DNA of 64,000 bases, taken from positions 62,001 to 126,000 of the forward strand of contig CAJOKJ010000011.1 in assembly GCA_905235155.1 (NCBI GenBank), read 5' to 3'. This DNA is from Candidatus Gastranaerophilales bacterium. Its GTDB lineage: Bacteria > Cyanobacteriota > Vampirovibrionia > Gastranaerophilales > Gastranaerophilaceae. The translations under genes and the position numbers were made by a program. The notes under the pieces are model-generated. The model was not told where the DNA came from and did not search any database. It saw nothing but the letters and a program-made list of their open reading frames with translations. Positions within the stretch are counted from its first letter, which is position 1, and each line of letters starts with the position of its first letter. Shown in pieces: positions 15,808 to 24,485 of the stretch.

Positions 15808-17346
15808 TTAAACTCTTTCTTTGTCCAATTTTGCAAACCATTTTTTATTAAACGCATAAGCGATATTGTGTCGTTTTGCATATTCGCATAAATCACGTTT
15901 AATTTCGGGTGCTAAAAAGTACATTGTTATAATGTTAGGCACTGACATTGAAATCATCATTGCATCCGTAATGTTAATTACAGAACGTAAGTTCATAACG
16001 GAACCGATTATAACAAATCCGCAATATGCCAGTTGGAAAATAATAGTTCTTTTATAACCTTCACCAAATAAAAAGTTCCACGCTTTTTGTCCGTAATAAG
16101 CCCAAGAAATTAATGTTGATAATCCGAATAAAACTACAACAACTGCCAAAATGTAAGGGAAGAATGAAATTACCGAAGAAAATGCTTTGGAAGTCATTTG
16201 AATACCTGTAATACTTCCTTGAACTACGTGATAATTATCAGTAATTGTTATTACAAAAGCAGTTAATAAGCACAACATACCTGTTAAAAAAGGTTCAATA
16301 AGTGATACAAAACCTTGAGAAACAGGTTCATTTGTTTTAACCGTAGCATAAGCGATAGGTGCAGAACCTGTACCTGCTTCATTACATTGAACAGAACGTC
16401 TTAAACCCATAATGATTGTACCAAATATACCGCCCGCAACAGCTTCAGGGAAAAAAGCCTGTTTTACAATGATTGCAATTGCATAAGGAATGTGAATAAT
16501 ATTTGCTAAAATTACAATTATTCCTGAAATTATATACAATGCACACATAAACGGAACAACTTTTTCGGTAACTTTTGCAATTCCTTTTATACCACCAACT
16601 ATAATCAATGCAACAATGACCGCAACAGTTAAGCCAATAATCCAATTTTGTCCGTAAAGAATACTGTTTTCCCCTCCTGTAATATTAACTATTTGCTGCG
16701 TAGCTTGATTAATTTGAATCATATTACCGCCTGTAATACCGCCAAAAATGCATAACCAAGCAAATATTACGGATAAAGGCTGACCAAGCCAGCGTAATTT
16801 TTTACGTGTTAAACCGTGTGCCATATAGTGCATAGGTCCGCCTGATATTGAACCGTCAAGGTTAAATCTTCTGTATTTTACAGCAAGAGAGGCTTCTACA
16901 AATTTTAAAGACATTCCGAAAATTGAGCCGATGAAAATCCAAAATGCCGCACCGGGTCCGCCTAAAGAAATAGCAATTGCAACCCCTGCAATACTTCCTA
17001 AACCGATAGTTCCCGATAATGCAGTTGCCAAAGCTTGAAATGATGAAACTTCTCCGTTTTTATCATCTTTTTCTGTTGGTTTTCTTAATATATCAATAGC
17101 GTGTTTAAATCCCCAAATAGCAATACCTCTGAGGTATAACGTGAAAAATATTCCTGCGAATAAAATCCAGAAAATTATTATTGGAACATCTGTTCCGCAA
17201 ATTGATACAGGAAAGAATATCCAGCCTGCAATTTTATCCGAAATCGGTGCTACATATTTATCAAGTGTTGCGTCAATATTAAAGGCATAACATTTCTGTT
17301 GTAATGATGCTAACAACACTAATATAGAAAACAAAATTTTATACAT
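15808..17346 (-). CDS. Sodium:alanine/glycine symporter (AGCS family)
   Basis: This is a multi-spanning transporter importing alanine or glycine with sodium. From the ATG at 17346 (MYKILFSILVLLASL, 512 aa, after AAGGAAG) it starts with a signal-like helix. It then has about 10 further membrane segments. Family marks include FQALATALSGTIGLGSIAGVAIAI, GGPGAAFWIF, GGPMHYM and the signature QCNEAGTGSAPIAYA. The loop after the signature reads EPFLTGMLCLLTAFV, where I would expect a more polar D-T at this point. Substrate preference may therefore differ, though this is a guess from memory. It is a single gene, convergent with the HD-GYP regulator. Confidence 0.9.
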   Translation of the reverse strand: MYKILFSILVLLASLQQKCYAFNIDATLDKYVAPISDKIAGWIFFPVSICGTDVPIIIFWILFAGIFFTLYLRGIAIWGFKHAIDILRKPTEKDDKNGEVSSFQALATALSGTIGLGSIAGVAIAISLGGPGAAFWIFIGSIFGMSLKFVEASLAVKYRRFNLDGSISGGPMHYMAHGLTRKKLRWLGQPLSVIFAWLCIFGGITGGNMIQINQATQQIVNITGGENSILYGQNWIIGLTVAVIVALIIVGGIKGIAKVTEKVVPFMCALYIISGIIVILANIIHIPYAIAIIVKQAFFPEAVAGGIFGTIIMGLRRSVQCNEAGTGSAPIAYATVKTNEPVSQGFVSLIEPFLTGMLCLLTAFVITITDNYHVVQGSITGIQMTSKAFSSVISFFPYILAVVVVLFGLSTLISWAYYGQKAWNFLFGEGYKRTIIFQLAYCGFVIIGSVMNLRSVINITDAMMISMSVPNIITMYFLAPEIKRDLCEYAKRHNIAYAFNKKWFAKLDKERV

Positions 17347-17430
17347 TAAAATCCTAACTTCCTTTGTAAAAATAAGCAAAATGCTTGCGTACTATAATTA
17401 TAGCAAAAAGATATCCTTTACTTTTATCCT

Positions 17431-18486
17431 TTATATAATCTTTAATATATTTTCCAGATATTTTTCGGCACAATGTGCGGAATTATAGCAAGTAGCAGTG
17501 TTGTAACAATTTTGTAATATATTTTTTATATGATATTCATATAAATTTGAAATCTTATCTAAAACAATTTTGATATCTTCGGTATTTGGTTTTATTAAAA
17601 AACCGTTTTCTTCGTTTTTAATAATTCCGTCAATACCCTCGTTTTCTATGCCAACAGTAACACATCCGCAAGCCATAGCCTCTAAATATACCATTCCAAA
17701 GGTTTCGTTTATGCTTGGCAAAATAAAAATATCTGCGTTTTTCATTTCTTCAATAACTTTTGACTTTTCTAAATAACCGGTAAATTTAATATTTTTACCC
17801 GCAATTTTTTGTAATTTATCAAATTCTTTTCCCCCACCGATTACGGTGAGATTATATTTTTGTTCTTCGTTAATTACACGTATTAGTTTGTCTATATTTT
17901 TACGTTTAATTAAATTAGCACAAGTCAAAATGTTTTTTCGTGGATTATTTGTCCGAAGTATAGGTTCAAAATCTGTTCCGCTTTCACATAAAAAAGTTTT
18001 TTGGGCATATTGCGGATAGAGTTTTAAAAATTTGTTTTTCAAAACTTGGCTTCTGCACGCAATTCCGTCAGCATTTTGATATGCTTTTTCCATTTGTGAT
18101 TTAAAATAGACGGAATATATCGGATTAGTTAAAACTTCTATATCCGAAACATGAACCGCACAAATCTTTTTGCCCTGCAATTTGTTTGAAAAAATTATTC
18201 CTGACGGCATGTGTGCAACTATTACATCGTAATCAAACTTTGGAAGTTTTTTTGTTACATCAAACAAAAACGGTGTATGGTAATTTACATTATAAACACT
18301 GCCATATTGACCTGTTTTGTAAAAAGGCTTTTTTCTGAAGAAAGAATTTAACAAAAAGTTAGGCTTTAGTATACTGACCGTATGACCCATATTCTCCCAT
18401 TCTTTAACAAAATTATAAAGAGTTTTTGGAGTGTATTTTTCAGTTTCTTTGACAGGGTATAAATCAGTAACAAAAAGAATTCTCAT
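17431..18486 (-). CDS. GT4 family (group 1) glycosyltransferase
   Basis: This 351-aa GT-B enzyme has an N-terminal acceptor domain (MRILFVTDLYPVKETEKYTP; YDVIVAHMPSGII). Its C-terminal donor domain has ILTCANLIKRKNIDKLIRV and FILPSINETFGMVYLEAMACG, where the ExxxxxxxE motif contacts the nucleotide sugar. It is probably a hexosyl transfer enzyme acting on a lipid or surface glycan. It stands alone on the - strand, 20 bp after the small XRE regulator in the direction of transcription, and may be co-transcribed with it. The acceptor is unknown. Confidence 0.9.
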   Translation of the reverse strand: MRILFVTDLYPVKETEKYTPKTLYNFVKEWENMGHTVSILKPNFLLNSFFRKKPFYKTGQYGSVYNVNYHTPFLFDVTKKLPKFDYDVIVAHMPSGIIFSNKLQGKKICAVHVSDIEVLTNPIYSVYFKSQMEKAYQNADGIACRSQVLKNKFLKLYPQYAQKTFLCESGTDFEPILRTNNPRKNILTCANLIKRKNIDKLIRVINEEQKYNLTVIGGGKEFDKLQKIAGKNIKFTGYLEKSKVIEEMKNADIFILPSINETFGMVYLEAMACGCVTVGIENEGIDGIIKNEENGFLIKPNTEDIKIVLDKISNLYEYHIKNILQNCYNTATCYNSAHCAEKYLENILKII

Positions 18487-18506
18487 AGAAAAATTCTATC
18501 ACAAAC

Positions 18507-18713
18507 TTAATTATCAGGTGTAAATTCTAAAATATCGTTAGGTGTACATTCCAAATAATTGCAAAGTTTATCAAGCTTTTCAAATTCAATACTTTTTATT
18601 TGATTATGATAAATTCTTTGGATAGTTGCATATCCAATATTAGTCATTCTGGCGATTTCTGACATTTTAATTCTTTTTCTACCCATTATTTCAGATAATT
18701 TATTTTTAATCAT
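18507..18713 (-). CDS. Small XRE-family HTH transcriptional regulator
   Basis: The 68-aa protein is a single helix-turn-helix domain of the HTH_26/Cro type: NKLSEIMGRKRIKMSEIARMTN, recognition helix GYATIQRIYHNQI, then FEKLDKLCNYLECTPNDILEF. There is no sensor domain. It is divergent from the 84-aa gene at 18823. Between the two starts lies a consensus promoter overlapped by a palindrome (18771-18791), the natural operator candidate. It may control itself, the facing gene, and the GT4 gene downstream. Confidence 0.88.
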   Translation of the reverse strand: MIKNKLSEIMGRKRIKMSEIARMTNIGYATIQRIYHNQIKSIEFEKLDKLCNYLECTPNDILEFTPDN

Positions 18714-18744
18714 AAAGATTATTTTATTATATTTATCTGTAAGG

Positions 18745-18773
18745 TTGTATTTTATTCGCTAATCGTATATAAT
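18745..18773 (+). promoter_or_regulatory. Promoter TTGTAT-N17-TATAAT for the 84-aa gene
   Basis: The -35 (18745-18750) and -10 (18768-18773) boxes are separated by exactly 17 bases. They stand 50 bp upstream of the ATG at 18823. The -10 overlaps the AATATTC arm of the palindrome. Confidence 0.65.
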
Positions 18774-18791
18774 ATTCGCATAGAGAATATT
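18771..18791. promoter_or_regulatory. Palindromic operator candidate AATATTC-N7-GAATATT
   Basis: A perfect 7-bp inverted repeat with a 7-base spacer overlaps the -10 and the expected start site of the + strand promoter. A half-related ATTCGC word is repeated just upstream (near 18754 and 18774). The location between the XRE gene and its divergent neighbour makes it a likely repressor site. Confidence 0.5.
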
Positions 18792-18822
18792 ATTAGAAAT
18801 AAAACTTAAAGGAGTGGTAAAA

Positions 18823-19077
18823 ATGGCACAATTAGAAATGGTAAAAGATAAAGCAATTGAAGCATTATTTAGTGAAATGCTCGGGGATTATAAAGAATAT
18901 TTGAGCAGTTTAAAGGTTATTGCAAATTCGGCGGAAAATGATTATACCGGTTTGGAACAAGAGGTTTTTGCAAATTCTATAAATATAATTGTAAGAAAAA
19001 TGGAAAAAACTAACAGAATGTTAGATAAATGTTTTGAACTTACAATGTCAAAATGTGCTTTTAATTCAGACAAATAA
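18823..19077 (+). CDS. 84-aa helical protein of unknown function
   Basis: The start is ATG 18823 (MAQLEMVKDKAIEALFSEML). The GTG chosen by the track touches the TAAAGGAG ribosome site and is too close to use. The protein is soluble, charged and almost wholly helical by composition (GDYKEYLSSLKVIANSAEND; SINIIVRKMEKTNRMLDK). It has two Cys near the C-terminus. I recognise no family. Because it has its own strong promoter overlapping an XRE operator, it is probably the main target of that regulator, perhaps a small partner or effector protein. Confidence 0.7.
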   Translation: MAQLEMVKDKAIEALFSEMLGDYKEYLSSLKVIANSAENDYTGLEQEVFANSINIIVRKMEKTNRMLDKCFELTMSKCAFNSDK

Positions 19078-19159
19078 TTAAAGGATATGCTTAAAAATAT
19101 TATGACAAAATAGTAAAACTTTCTTGCCAAGAGGATGTTTTTAAAGTACGATTTAGTTA

Positions 19160-21418
19160 ATGGTCAACGAACAAAAAAAATTATCAATAGCATTCTATTG
19201 GCACATGCATCAGCCGTCTTACAAATTAAATCAAGACAGTGATTATTTGTTGCCTTGGGTTAGAATGCATGCGGTAAAAGATTATTTAGACATGGTGCTT
19301 TTAATGAATGAGTTTCCAAAACTCAAATTAAATTTTAACCTTGTGCCAATGCTTTTACAATCACTTATTGATTATGGTGAAAATAATTATCAGGATGTCC
19401 ATTCTCGTTTGACTACAACTCCTGTTGAAGATTTGACTGATGATGATAAAAGATTTATTTTAACAAACTTTTTTGATGCTAATTTTAATTCAATGATTTT
19501 GCATCACGAAGAATATCGACAACTTTACGAAAAAAGGGTTTACAAGAATATTTATGATATAGAGGAATATTCAAATCAAGAGTATTCTGATATTATGGCT
19601 TGGTTTAATTTGGCATGGTTTGATCCAATATATGCTAATATTTATCCGGAATTAAAGGAACTGGCAGAAAAGGGTTCAGGCTTTACTCTTGAAGATAGAA
19701 AGACCATTTTAAAATATCAATATGAAATTATAAGACAAATAATTCCGACATATAAAAACTACATGGACGCAGGTAAAATTGAAATTACCACAAGTCCGAT
19801 GTATCATCCGATTTTGCCTATTTTGCTGGATATAAAATGTGCTTACAGAAATATTGCAAATCCGGAAGTTTTACCGTCTAACTTAAAAATGGCAAAAGAT
19901 GCTATTGCTCAGACAAAAATGGCATTAGATACAATGGAAGAAATTTTTGGAAAACGTCCTAAAGGAATTTGGCCTCCTGAGCATTGTGTAAGTTCAAAAA
20001 CAATGGAAATGCTGTCAGATTTAGGTGTTGAATGGACTATTGCGGATGAAGGTATTTTGGCAAATTCGATTAACTTTGAGTTTGTAAGAGATTTTAAAGG
20101 GCATTTGGCTGATCCTTATCATTTGTTAAAGCCCTATGAATATACGGCAAGGAATAATTCAAAAATCAATATGATTTTCCGAGATTCGATGATACCAAAT
20201 CTTATAAGTTTTGAATATCCGAATGTTGATGCTCAAAAAGCGGCAAATGATTTATATGACAGAATAAAAGTTATTCAAAGTAAAATTTTTGCATCTCCCG
20301 ATGATTCACACTTACTTACTATTGCATTGGACGGTGAAAATTCTTGGGAAAATTACGTTGATGACGGTTCTAACTTTTTACGTGCCATATATCAACTTAT
20401 TGAAAATGATGATACGCTTGAAACGGTTTTAATAAGTGATTATCTTGAAAAAGATAAAAATATAAAAAAACTTTCAAAATTATACTCAGGCTCTTGGATA
20501 AACAGAAACTTTCAGCTTTGGATAGGCGAACCAACTAAAAATCAGGCTTGGAATACTTTGAAAAAAGTAAGGGATGACTTTATGCAATTTGTTGCAAAAA
20601 ATCCTGCTCATCCAAATATTGATAAAGCACGTCATGAAATATATATTGCGGAAGGCAGTGATTGGTTTTGGTGGTATGGTGAGCCTAATAATTCCGGTCA
20701 AGACCATGTGTTTGATTATTTATTCAGAGAACATTTGAAAAATGTATATAAATTATTAGAAATAGAAGCACCGCAATATTTAAATGTTCCGATTTCAATG
20801 CCAAACAGCCCTTCAAGTTTACCGACTGCTGCCATAACTCCGGCGATGGACGGTCAGGATAAAATTGATGATGAGTGGTTAAATGCGGGTATTATTTCGC
20901 TTTCCGAAAATACTTATTCTGATGAGATAAATCTTTTTGATAAAATTAAATTTGGGTTTGACAAGGATAATATATATTTAAGATTTTATATTGATAACGA
21001 AATAAAGGAAAACAATACTCAGGCTGTCAGACAAATGTTTATTTATCTTAGAAATCGCTCTAAATTGCAAAATCTTTCTCATATAAGATTAATAAGTAAA
21101 ACTGAAGATATTTATCAACTTTTGAGAGAAAAATTTGGTACTGAAATTAAAATTTCATTTGTAAATGGCATGCTAAGACCTTTGCAAATTTCAAAATCTA
21201 TGGCGAATGGCTTGTGGTGTATTCAAAATAACGAACAAATTAAAGTTGCTTATGATAGCGTAATAGATATAAGTATTCCGTTTGACGTTATTGATGTTGC
21301 GGAAGGTGAAATGGTGGAATTTTTCTTTGCACCCGCAGATTCAGGCATTATAGAAAGTGCAATTCCGCAAGAATTGCTTTTAACAATGCAAAGACCTAAA
21401 CAACTTGTTTATCAATAA
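19160..21418 (+). CDS. GH57 family glycoside hydrolase (alpha-amylase/4-alpha-glucanotransferase type)
   Basis: This 752-aa protein opens with the GH57 motif IAFYWHMHQPSYK and continues with LNFNLVPMLLQSL. The nucleophile is Glu274 in GIWPPEHC and the acid/base Asp is Asp391 in ALDGENSWENY. Domain A ends near residue 400, followed by helical parts. Residues about 590-750 form a beta-rich tail (FDKIKFGFDKDNIYLRFYID) resembling CBM9/DOMON-like modules in GH57 enzymes of cyanobacterial relatives. No signal peptide is seen, so it should act on cytosolic alpha-glucan such as glycogen. The ribosome site is weak. Its last 7 nt overlap yjbQ on the other strand. Confidence 0.9.
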   Translation: MVNEQKKLSIAFYWHMHQPSYKLNQDSDYLLPWVRMHAVKDYLDMVLLMNEFPKLKLNFNLVPMLLQSLIDYGENNYQDVHSRLTTTPVEDLTDDDKRFILTNFFDANFNSMILHHEEYRQLYEKRVYKNIYDIEEYSNQEYSDIMAWFNLAWFDPIYANIYPELKELAEKGSGFTLEDRKTILKYQYEIIRQIIPTYKNYMDAGKIEITTSPMYHPILPILLDIKCAYRNIANPEVLPSNLKMAKDAIAQTKMALDTMEEIFGKRPKGIWPPEHCVSSKTMEMLSDLGVEWTIADEGILANSINFEFVRDFKGHLADPYHLLKPYEYTARNNSKINMIFRDSMIPNLISFEYPNVDAQKAANDLYDRIKVIQSKIFASPDDSHLLTIALDGENSWENYVDDGSNFLRAIYQLIENDDTLETVLISDYLEKDKNIKKLSKLYSGSWINRNFQLWIGEPTKNQAWNTLKKVRDDFMQFVAKNPAHPNIDKARHEIYIAEGSDWFWWYGEPNNSGQDHVFDYLFREHLKNVYKLLEIEAPQYLNVPISMPNSPSSLPTAAITPAMDGQDKIDDEWLNAGIISLSENTYSDEINLFDKIKFGFDKDNIYLRFYIDNEIKENNTQAVRQMFIYLRNRSKLQNLSHIRLISKTEDIYQLLREKFGTEIKISFVNGMLRPLQISKSMANGLWCIQNNEQIKVAYDSVIDISIPFDVIDVAEGEMVEFFFAPADSGIIESAIPQELLLTMQRPKQLVYQ

Positions 21419-21828
21419 ATAATCTGAATGTAGACTGTTCTTGTCCTTGCTTTGTTGTCAAAGTCTATTAATACAACCTGTTGCCATGTTCCAAGTTGTA
21501 ATGCTCCGTCAATTAAAGGTATAGACAGAGAGTTCCCCATAATTGACGCTCTTACGTGTGCAAAACCATTTCCGTCATGCCAAGTTTCGTCATGATGATA
21601 TTCAATATTTTGCGGGGCAATACGCTCTAAGGCTTCGGGTAAATCGACAAGTAATCCCGGTTCAAATTCTATTGTGGTTAAAGATGCTGTACTTCCCGAA
21701 ACATAACAAATAATTGACGCATCTTTTAAAGAGTGCATGTATACAGCATTTTGAATATTCTTTGTTACATCTATGATATCAGTAAATCCGTTTGTGTGAA
21801 TTTGAAATTTCTCGTTTATTACAGGCAT
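21412..21828 (-). CDS. yjbQ: YjbQ/UPF0047 family protein
   Basis: This 138-aa protein has the full UPF0047 pattern: CYVSGSTASLTTIEFEPGLLVDLPEAL, then YHHDETWHDGNGFAHVRASIMGNSLSIPL and LGTWQQVVLIDFD. The family is known for a secondary thiamine-phosphate synthase activity. It has clustered His and Glu residues at a likely metal site, and its true role is still debated. AAGGAGATTTTC sits just before the ATG. It is a single gene, converging on GH57 with a 7-nt overlap. Confidence 0.9.
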   Translation of the reverse strand: MPVINEKFQIHTNGFTDIIDVTKNIQNAVYMHSLKDASIICYVSGSTASLTTIEFEPGLLVDLPEALERIAPQNIEYHHDETWHDGNGFAHVRASIMGNSLSIPLIDGALQLGTWQQVVLIDFDNKARTRTVYIQIIY

Positions 21829-21925
21829 GAAAATCTCCTTGTTATATATTAATTAAAAAAAATTGTGAGAATTAAAATCACAATTTTTAATTTTTATCAC
21901 ATATTTTTACAATTACATGTGTAAT

Positions 21926-21952
21926 AAAAAAAAGGGCAACCGAAGGTTGCCC
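21926..21952 (-). terminator. Strong terminator of the TPR gene
   Basis: GGGCAACC / GGTTGCCC around a 3-nt loop is followed on the - strand by eight T. It stands just past the stop of the TPR gene at 21961. Confidence 0.88.
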
Positions 21953-21960
21953 GAGAATTT

Positions 21961-23619
21961 TTATAATTCAAATAGCGAGTGTAATCTTTCTGTAATTTCA
22001 GAGTCTTGCAAATCCTCTGTTAATTTATTCATATCAAGTGCCATTTGGTAGTATTCGGCTGCTTGTGTTTTTTTGTCCAGCATTTCATTTGCTCTGCCTG
22101 CATTGAAATAAGCCATTGTATATGAAGGATTAATTTCAAGTGCTCTTTCAAAGTATGGAAGGGCATCGGATGCACATCCTAAACTATCAAGGTATATAAC
22201 ACCCAAGTTGTTTTGTGCTATATCAAAATTAGGATTTAAATCAATTGATTTATGTAATGAAACCATTGCTTCTTCAATCATGTCGTTTTCCCATAATGCA
22301 ATACCTGCTTTTGAATAAGCACGATAATTTTCAGGATTACTGCTTATTGCTCCACAGTATGCTCTTATAGCATTTTCTACATCACCTTTTGCCATTAAAG
22401 CATCACCAAGTGAAATTTTTAAATCGTAATTTTTATCATCTAAATCAATACCAATTTGATATTTTTCAATTGCAAGTTCAAGATTTCCAAAAATTTCTCC
22501 GTAAACTGAGCCTAATGCGTGGCAAACCATTGCTGTCCATTCATTATCCGGATTTATGCTTATTGCCATATTATAGTGGTTAATTGCGTCTTCATACAAT
22601 TCTGCTTTTAAGTATGCAAAGGCAAGTGAATTATGATAAAAAGGATTAGTCTTTTCTTGTTCAAGTGCTAATTTAAAAGCACTTACAGCGTTGATTTTAT
22701 CTTCTTTTTTTAGGTATAAATGACCTAATTCATAATAAGTAAATGCACTTTGTTCAGGGTTAAGAGTTAATAATTCCGTGTAATAATCTATTGCTTCATC
22801 AACCATTTCAGGAAAATAAGTCTGAGTTAATGTTGCTAATTTCATTACATTTACAGTATTTTTAGGATTAGCATCATAAGATTTTTTATATGCTTCGTAT
22901 GCTTTGATGTGTTCTTTTTCTTTAACTGAAATATCACCCATTAGTGAATAAAAAATTTCTTTATGACCTGTTTTAGTCGCTGCAACATTGTATAAATTGT
23001 ATGCTGCTTTTGTCATTCTAATTTTTTCTAAAAATGCTCCGGCTTTTTTATATGCAAAAACTGACAAATCATCTTTCATTGAATGAGTTAGTATTTTTAA
23101 TGAAGGAATGTCATAAGATAACATTACTGAGCCGGAAATAAAGTAGTATAAGAAGTTTAAAACATCTTTGAAAGATGCTTTTTGTTTATTTGCACGTCTT
23201 AAAATTGATAATGCAAGCATTAAACGGGGTCTTGCAGATTTTATACCTGTTAGGCTGATTGCTTTTTTAAATTCGCTTTCTGCTTCTTCATAGTTATCCG
23301 CTAATTTTTCAAAGAAGCCTTTGTAAATTCTTGCATTTGCACTTTTTGGAGAAAAAGTTAAAGCCATTTTACATTGTTCTATTGCTGCATCAACATCAAT
23401 TTCGCCTTTTTCCCACATTAAAAATGCAAGTCTGTAATATGCTTCAGGTAATTCAGGATTATGTTTTGCTGCATTAACGTAATTTTCGATAGCTAAATTC
23501 CAATCTTCTTCCTGTTGTTTGATTAAATATCTTTGGTGTGCTGCTCTCGCATTTTCTAATTCTTCCAGTGCTAAATTAATTTCAATTTCGTTTTGTGATG
23601 CAGATAGTTGTTCTGACAT
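21961..23619 (-). CDS. TPR-repeat protein
   Basis: I start at the ATG at 23619 (MSEQLSASQNEIEINLALEE, 552 aa) because ACAAGGAGAGATATCAAA precedes it. The track's start is 17 codons earlier. After a short helical lead it is built of about a dozen tetratricopeptide units, for example AYYRLAFLMWEKGEIDVDAA, AFTYYELGHLYLKKEDKINA and NNLGVIYLDSLGCASDALPY. There is no signal peptide and no enzymatic domain, so it is likely a cytosolic scaffold for protein complexes. The partner is unknown. It is transcribed alone, divergent from the LysM gene. Confidence 0.88.
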   Translation of the reverse strand: MSEQLSASQNEIEINLALEELENARAAHQRYLIKQQEEDWNLAIENYVNAAKHNPELPEAYYRLAFLMWEKGEIDVDAAIEQCKMALTFSPKSANARIYKGFFEKLADNYEEAESEFKKAISLTGIKSARPRLMLALSILRRANKQKASFKDVLNFLYYFISGSVMLSYDIPSLKILTHSMKDDLSVFAYKKAGAFLEKIRMTKAAYNLYNVAATKTGHKEIFYSLMGDISVKEKEHIKAYEAYKKSYDANPKNTVNVMKLATLTQTYFPEMVDEAIDYYTELLTLNPEQSAFTYYELGHLYLKKEDKINAVSAFKLALEQEKTNPFYHNSLAFAYLKAELYEDAINHYNMAISINPDNEWTAMVCHALGSVYGEIFGNLELAIEKYQIGIDLDDKNYDLKISLGDALMAKGDVENAIRAYCGAISSNPENYRAYSKAGIALWENDMIEEAMVSLHKSIDLNPNFDIAQNNLGVIYLDSLGCASDALPYFERALEINPSYTMAYFNAGRANEMLDKKTQAAEYYQMALDMNKLTEDLQDSEITERLHSLFEL

Positions 23620-23726
23620 TTTGATATCTCTCCTTGTGTTCGTACCAAGTTTTTCGGCAGTCAAAAACAAAAATTTAGCAAAAATTTAAAAAACTCATCT
23701 GTATAGACTAATTTCAAAAAATAAAC

Positions 23727-23755
23727 TTGTTAGAAAATATATATCATGATAATAT
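23727..23755 (+). promoter_or_regulatory. Promoter TTGTTA-N17-TAATAT for the LysM gene
   Basis: The -35 is at 23727-23732 and the -10 at 23750-23755, with an exact 17-base spacer, 31 bp before the ATG at 23786. Confidence 0.45.
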
Positions 23756-23785
23756 TACATAGAAGACTTGACTAGCGAGGACAAT

Positions 23786-24364
23786 ATGAAAAGTTCAACA
23801 TTAAGAAGAGCAAATCTATCACGAGAAAAATTAGAAGTTTTAGAAACACTTGCGAAATATAGACGACAAAATTCAACATCGAATGCTCAAAATGCAAAAC
23901 CAAGTGTTCCTGCAAAACAAATGCAAGAACGTGAACTTGATATGCTTTGGAATAGCTATAAACAACATAGCAAACAAGATAAATCACCTACTGTATATTT
24001 GATAGCAGGGTTTGTTGCAGGTGTTATTGTTACAGTGATTGTGACAATTTTAATTCAAATGTCTATGACAAGTATTAATCAAACTGCAAATGATATTACA
24101 GCAAAAGTTTCTGATACAAAAATGGAAGATTCTGCTATAACATTTATTCCTGCGGATAAGGAAACAGTTTCTGTTGGTGCTGTGGCAACAAAAAATAATC
24201 AGGAAACATATACTGTTCAGCACGGTGATACTTTAGAAAGTATAATTATCAGATTTTACGGTTCTTATAGCAAAGAACACGAAAGGGCTATTAAAGAAGC
24301 AAATAATTTGAGTAATCCGAACGCATTGTCTATCGGACAAAAATTAACTATACCGCTTCATTAA
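23786..24364 (+). CDS. Membrane-anchored LysM protein
   Basis: The start is ATG 23786 (MKSSTLRRANLSREKLEVLE, 192 aa), preceded by GCGAGGA. The track's TTG start overlaps that ribosome site. The N-terminal 70 residues are polar and cytosolic. One membrane helix follows (VYLIAGFVAGVIVTVIVTILI), then a linker. A C-terminal LysM domain follows (ETYTVQHGDTLESIIIRFYG, then ANNLSNPNALSIGQKLTIPL), which binds the sugar chain of peptidoglycan. The topology suggests a link between a cytosolic partner and the cell wall. It is followed by a terminator. Confidence 0.88.
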   Translation: MKSSTLRRANLSREKLEVLETLAKYRRQNSTSNAQNAKPSVPAKQMQERELDMLWNSYKQHSKQDKSPTVYLIAGFVAGVIVTVIVTILIQMSMTSINQTANDITAKVSDTKMEDSAITFIPADKETVSVGAVATKNNQETYTVQHGDTLESIIIRFYGSYSKEHERAIKEANNLSNPNALSIGQKLTIPLH

Positions 24365-24382
24365 TACTTTTATGTAATTTTT

Positions 24383-24419
24383 AAAAGCGTGATTTACAAA
24401 TCGTTTATCACGCTTTTTT
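24383..24419 (+). terminator. Terminator after the LysM gene
   Basis: AAAAGCGTGAT / ATCACGCTTTT stem with a 13-nt loop and a T-run after it. Confidence 0.75.
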
Positions 24420-24432
24420 GCATGTAAATAAT

Positions 24433-24461
24433 TTGCAAGTTAAGTATTTTTGGCATATAAT
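24433..24461 (+). promoter_or_regulatory. Promoter TTGCAA-N17-TATAAT for glyA
   Basis: A -35 at 24433-24438 and a perfect -10 at 24456-24461 with 17-base spacing lie 24 bp upstream of the glyA ATG. Confidence 0.7.
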
Positions 24462-24485
24462 CAAACAAAGATTAAGGAGTATATA

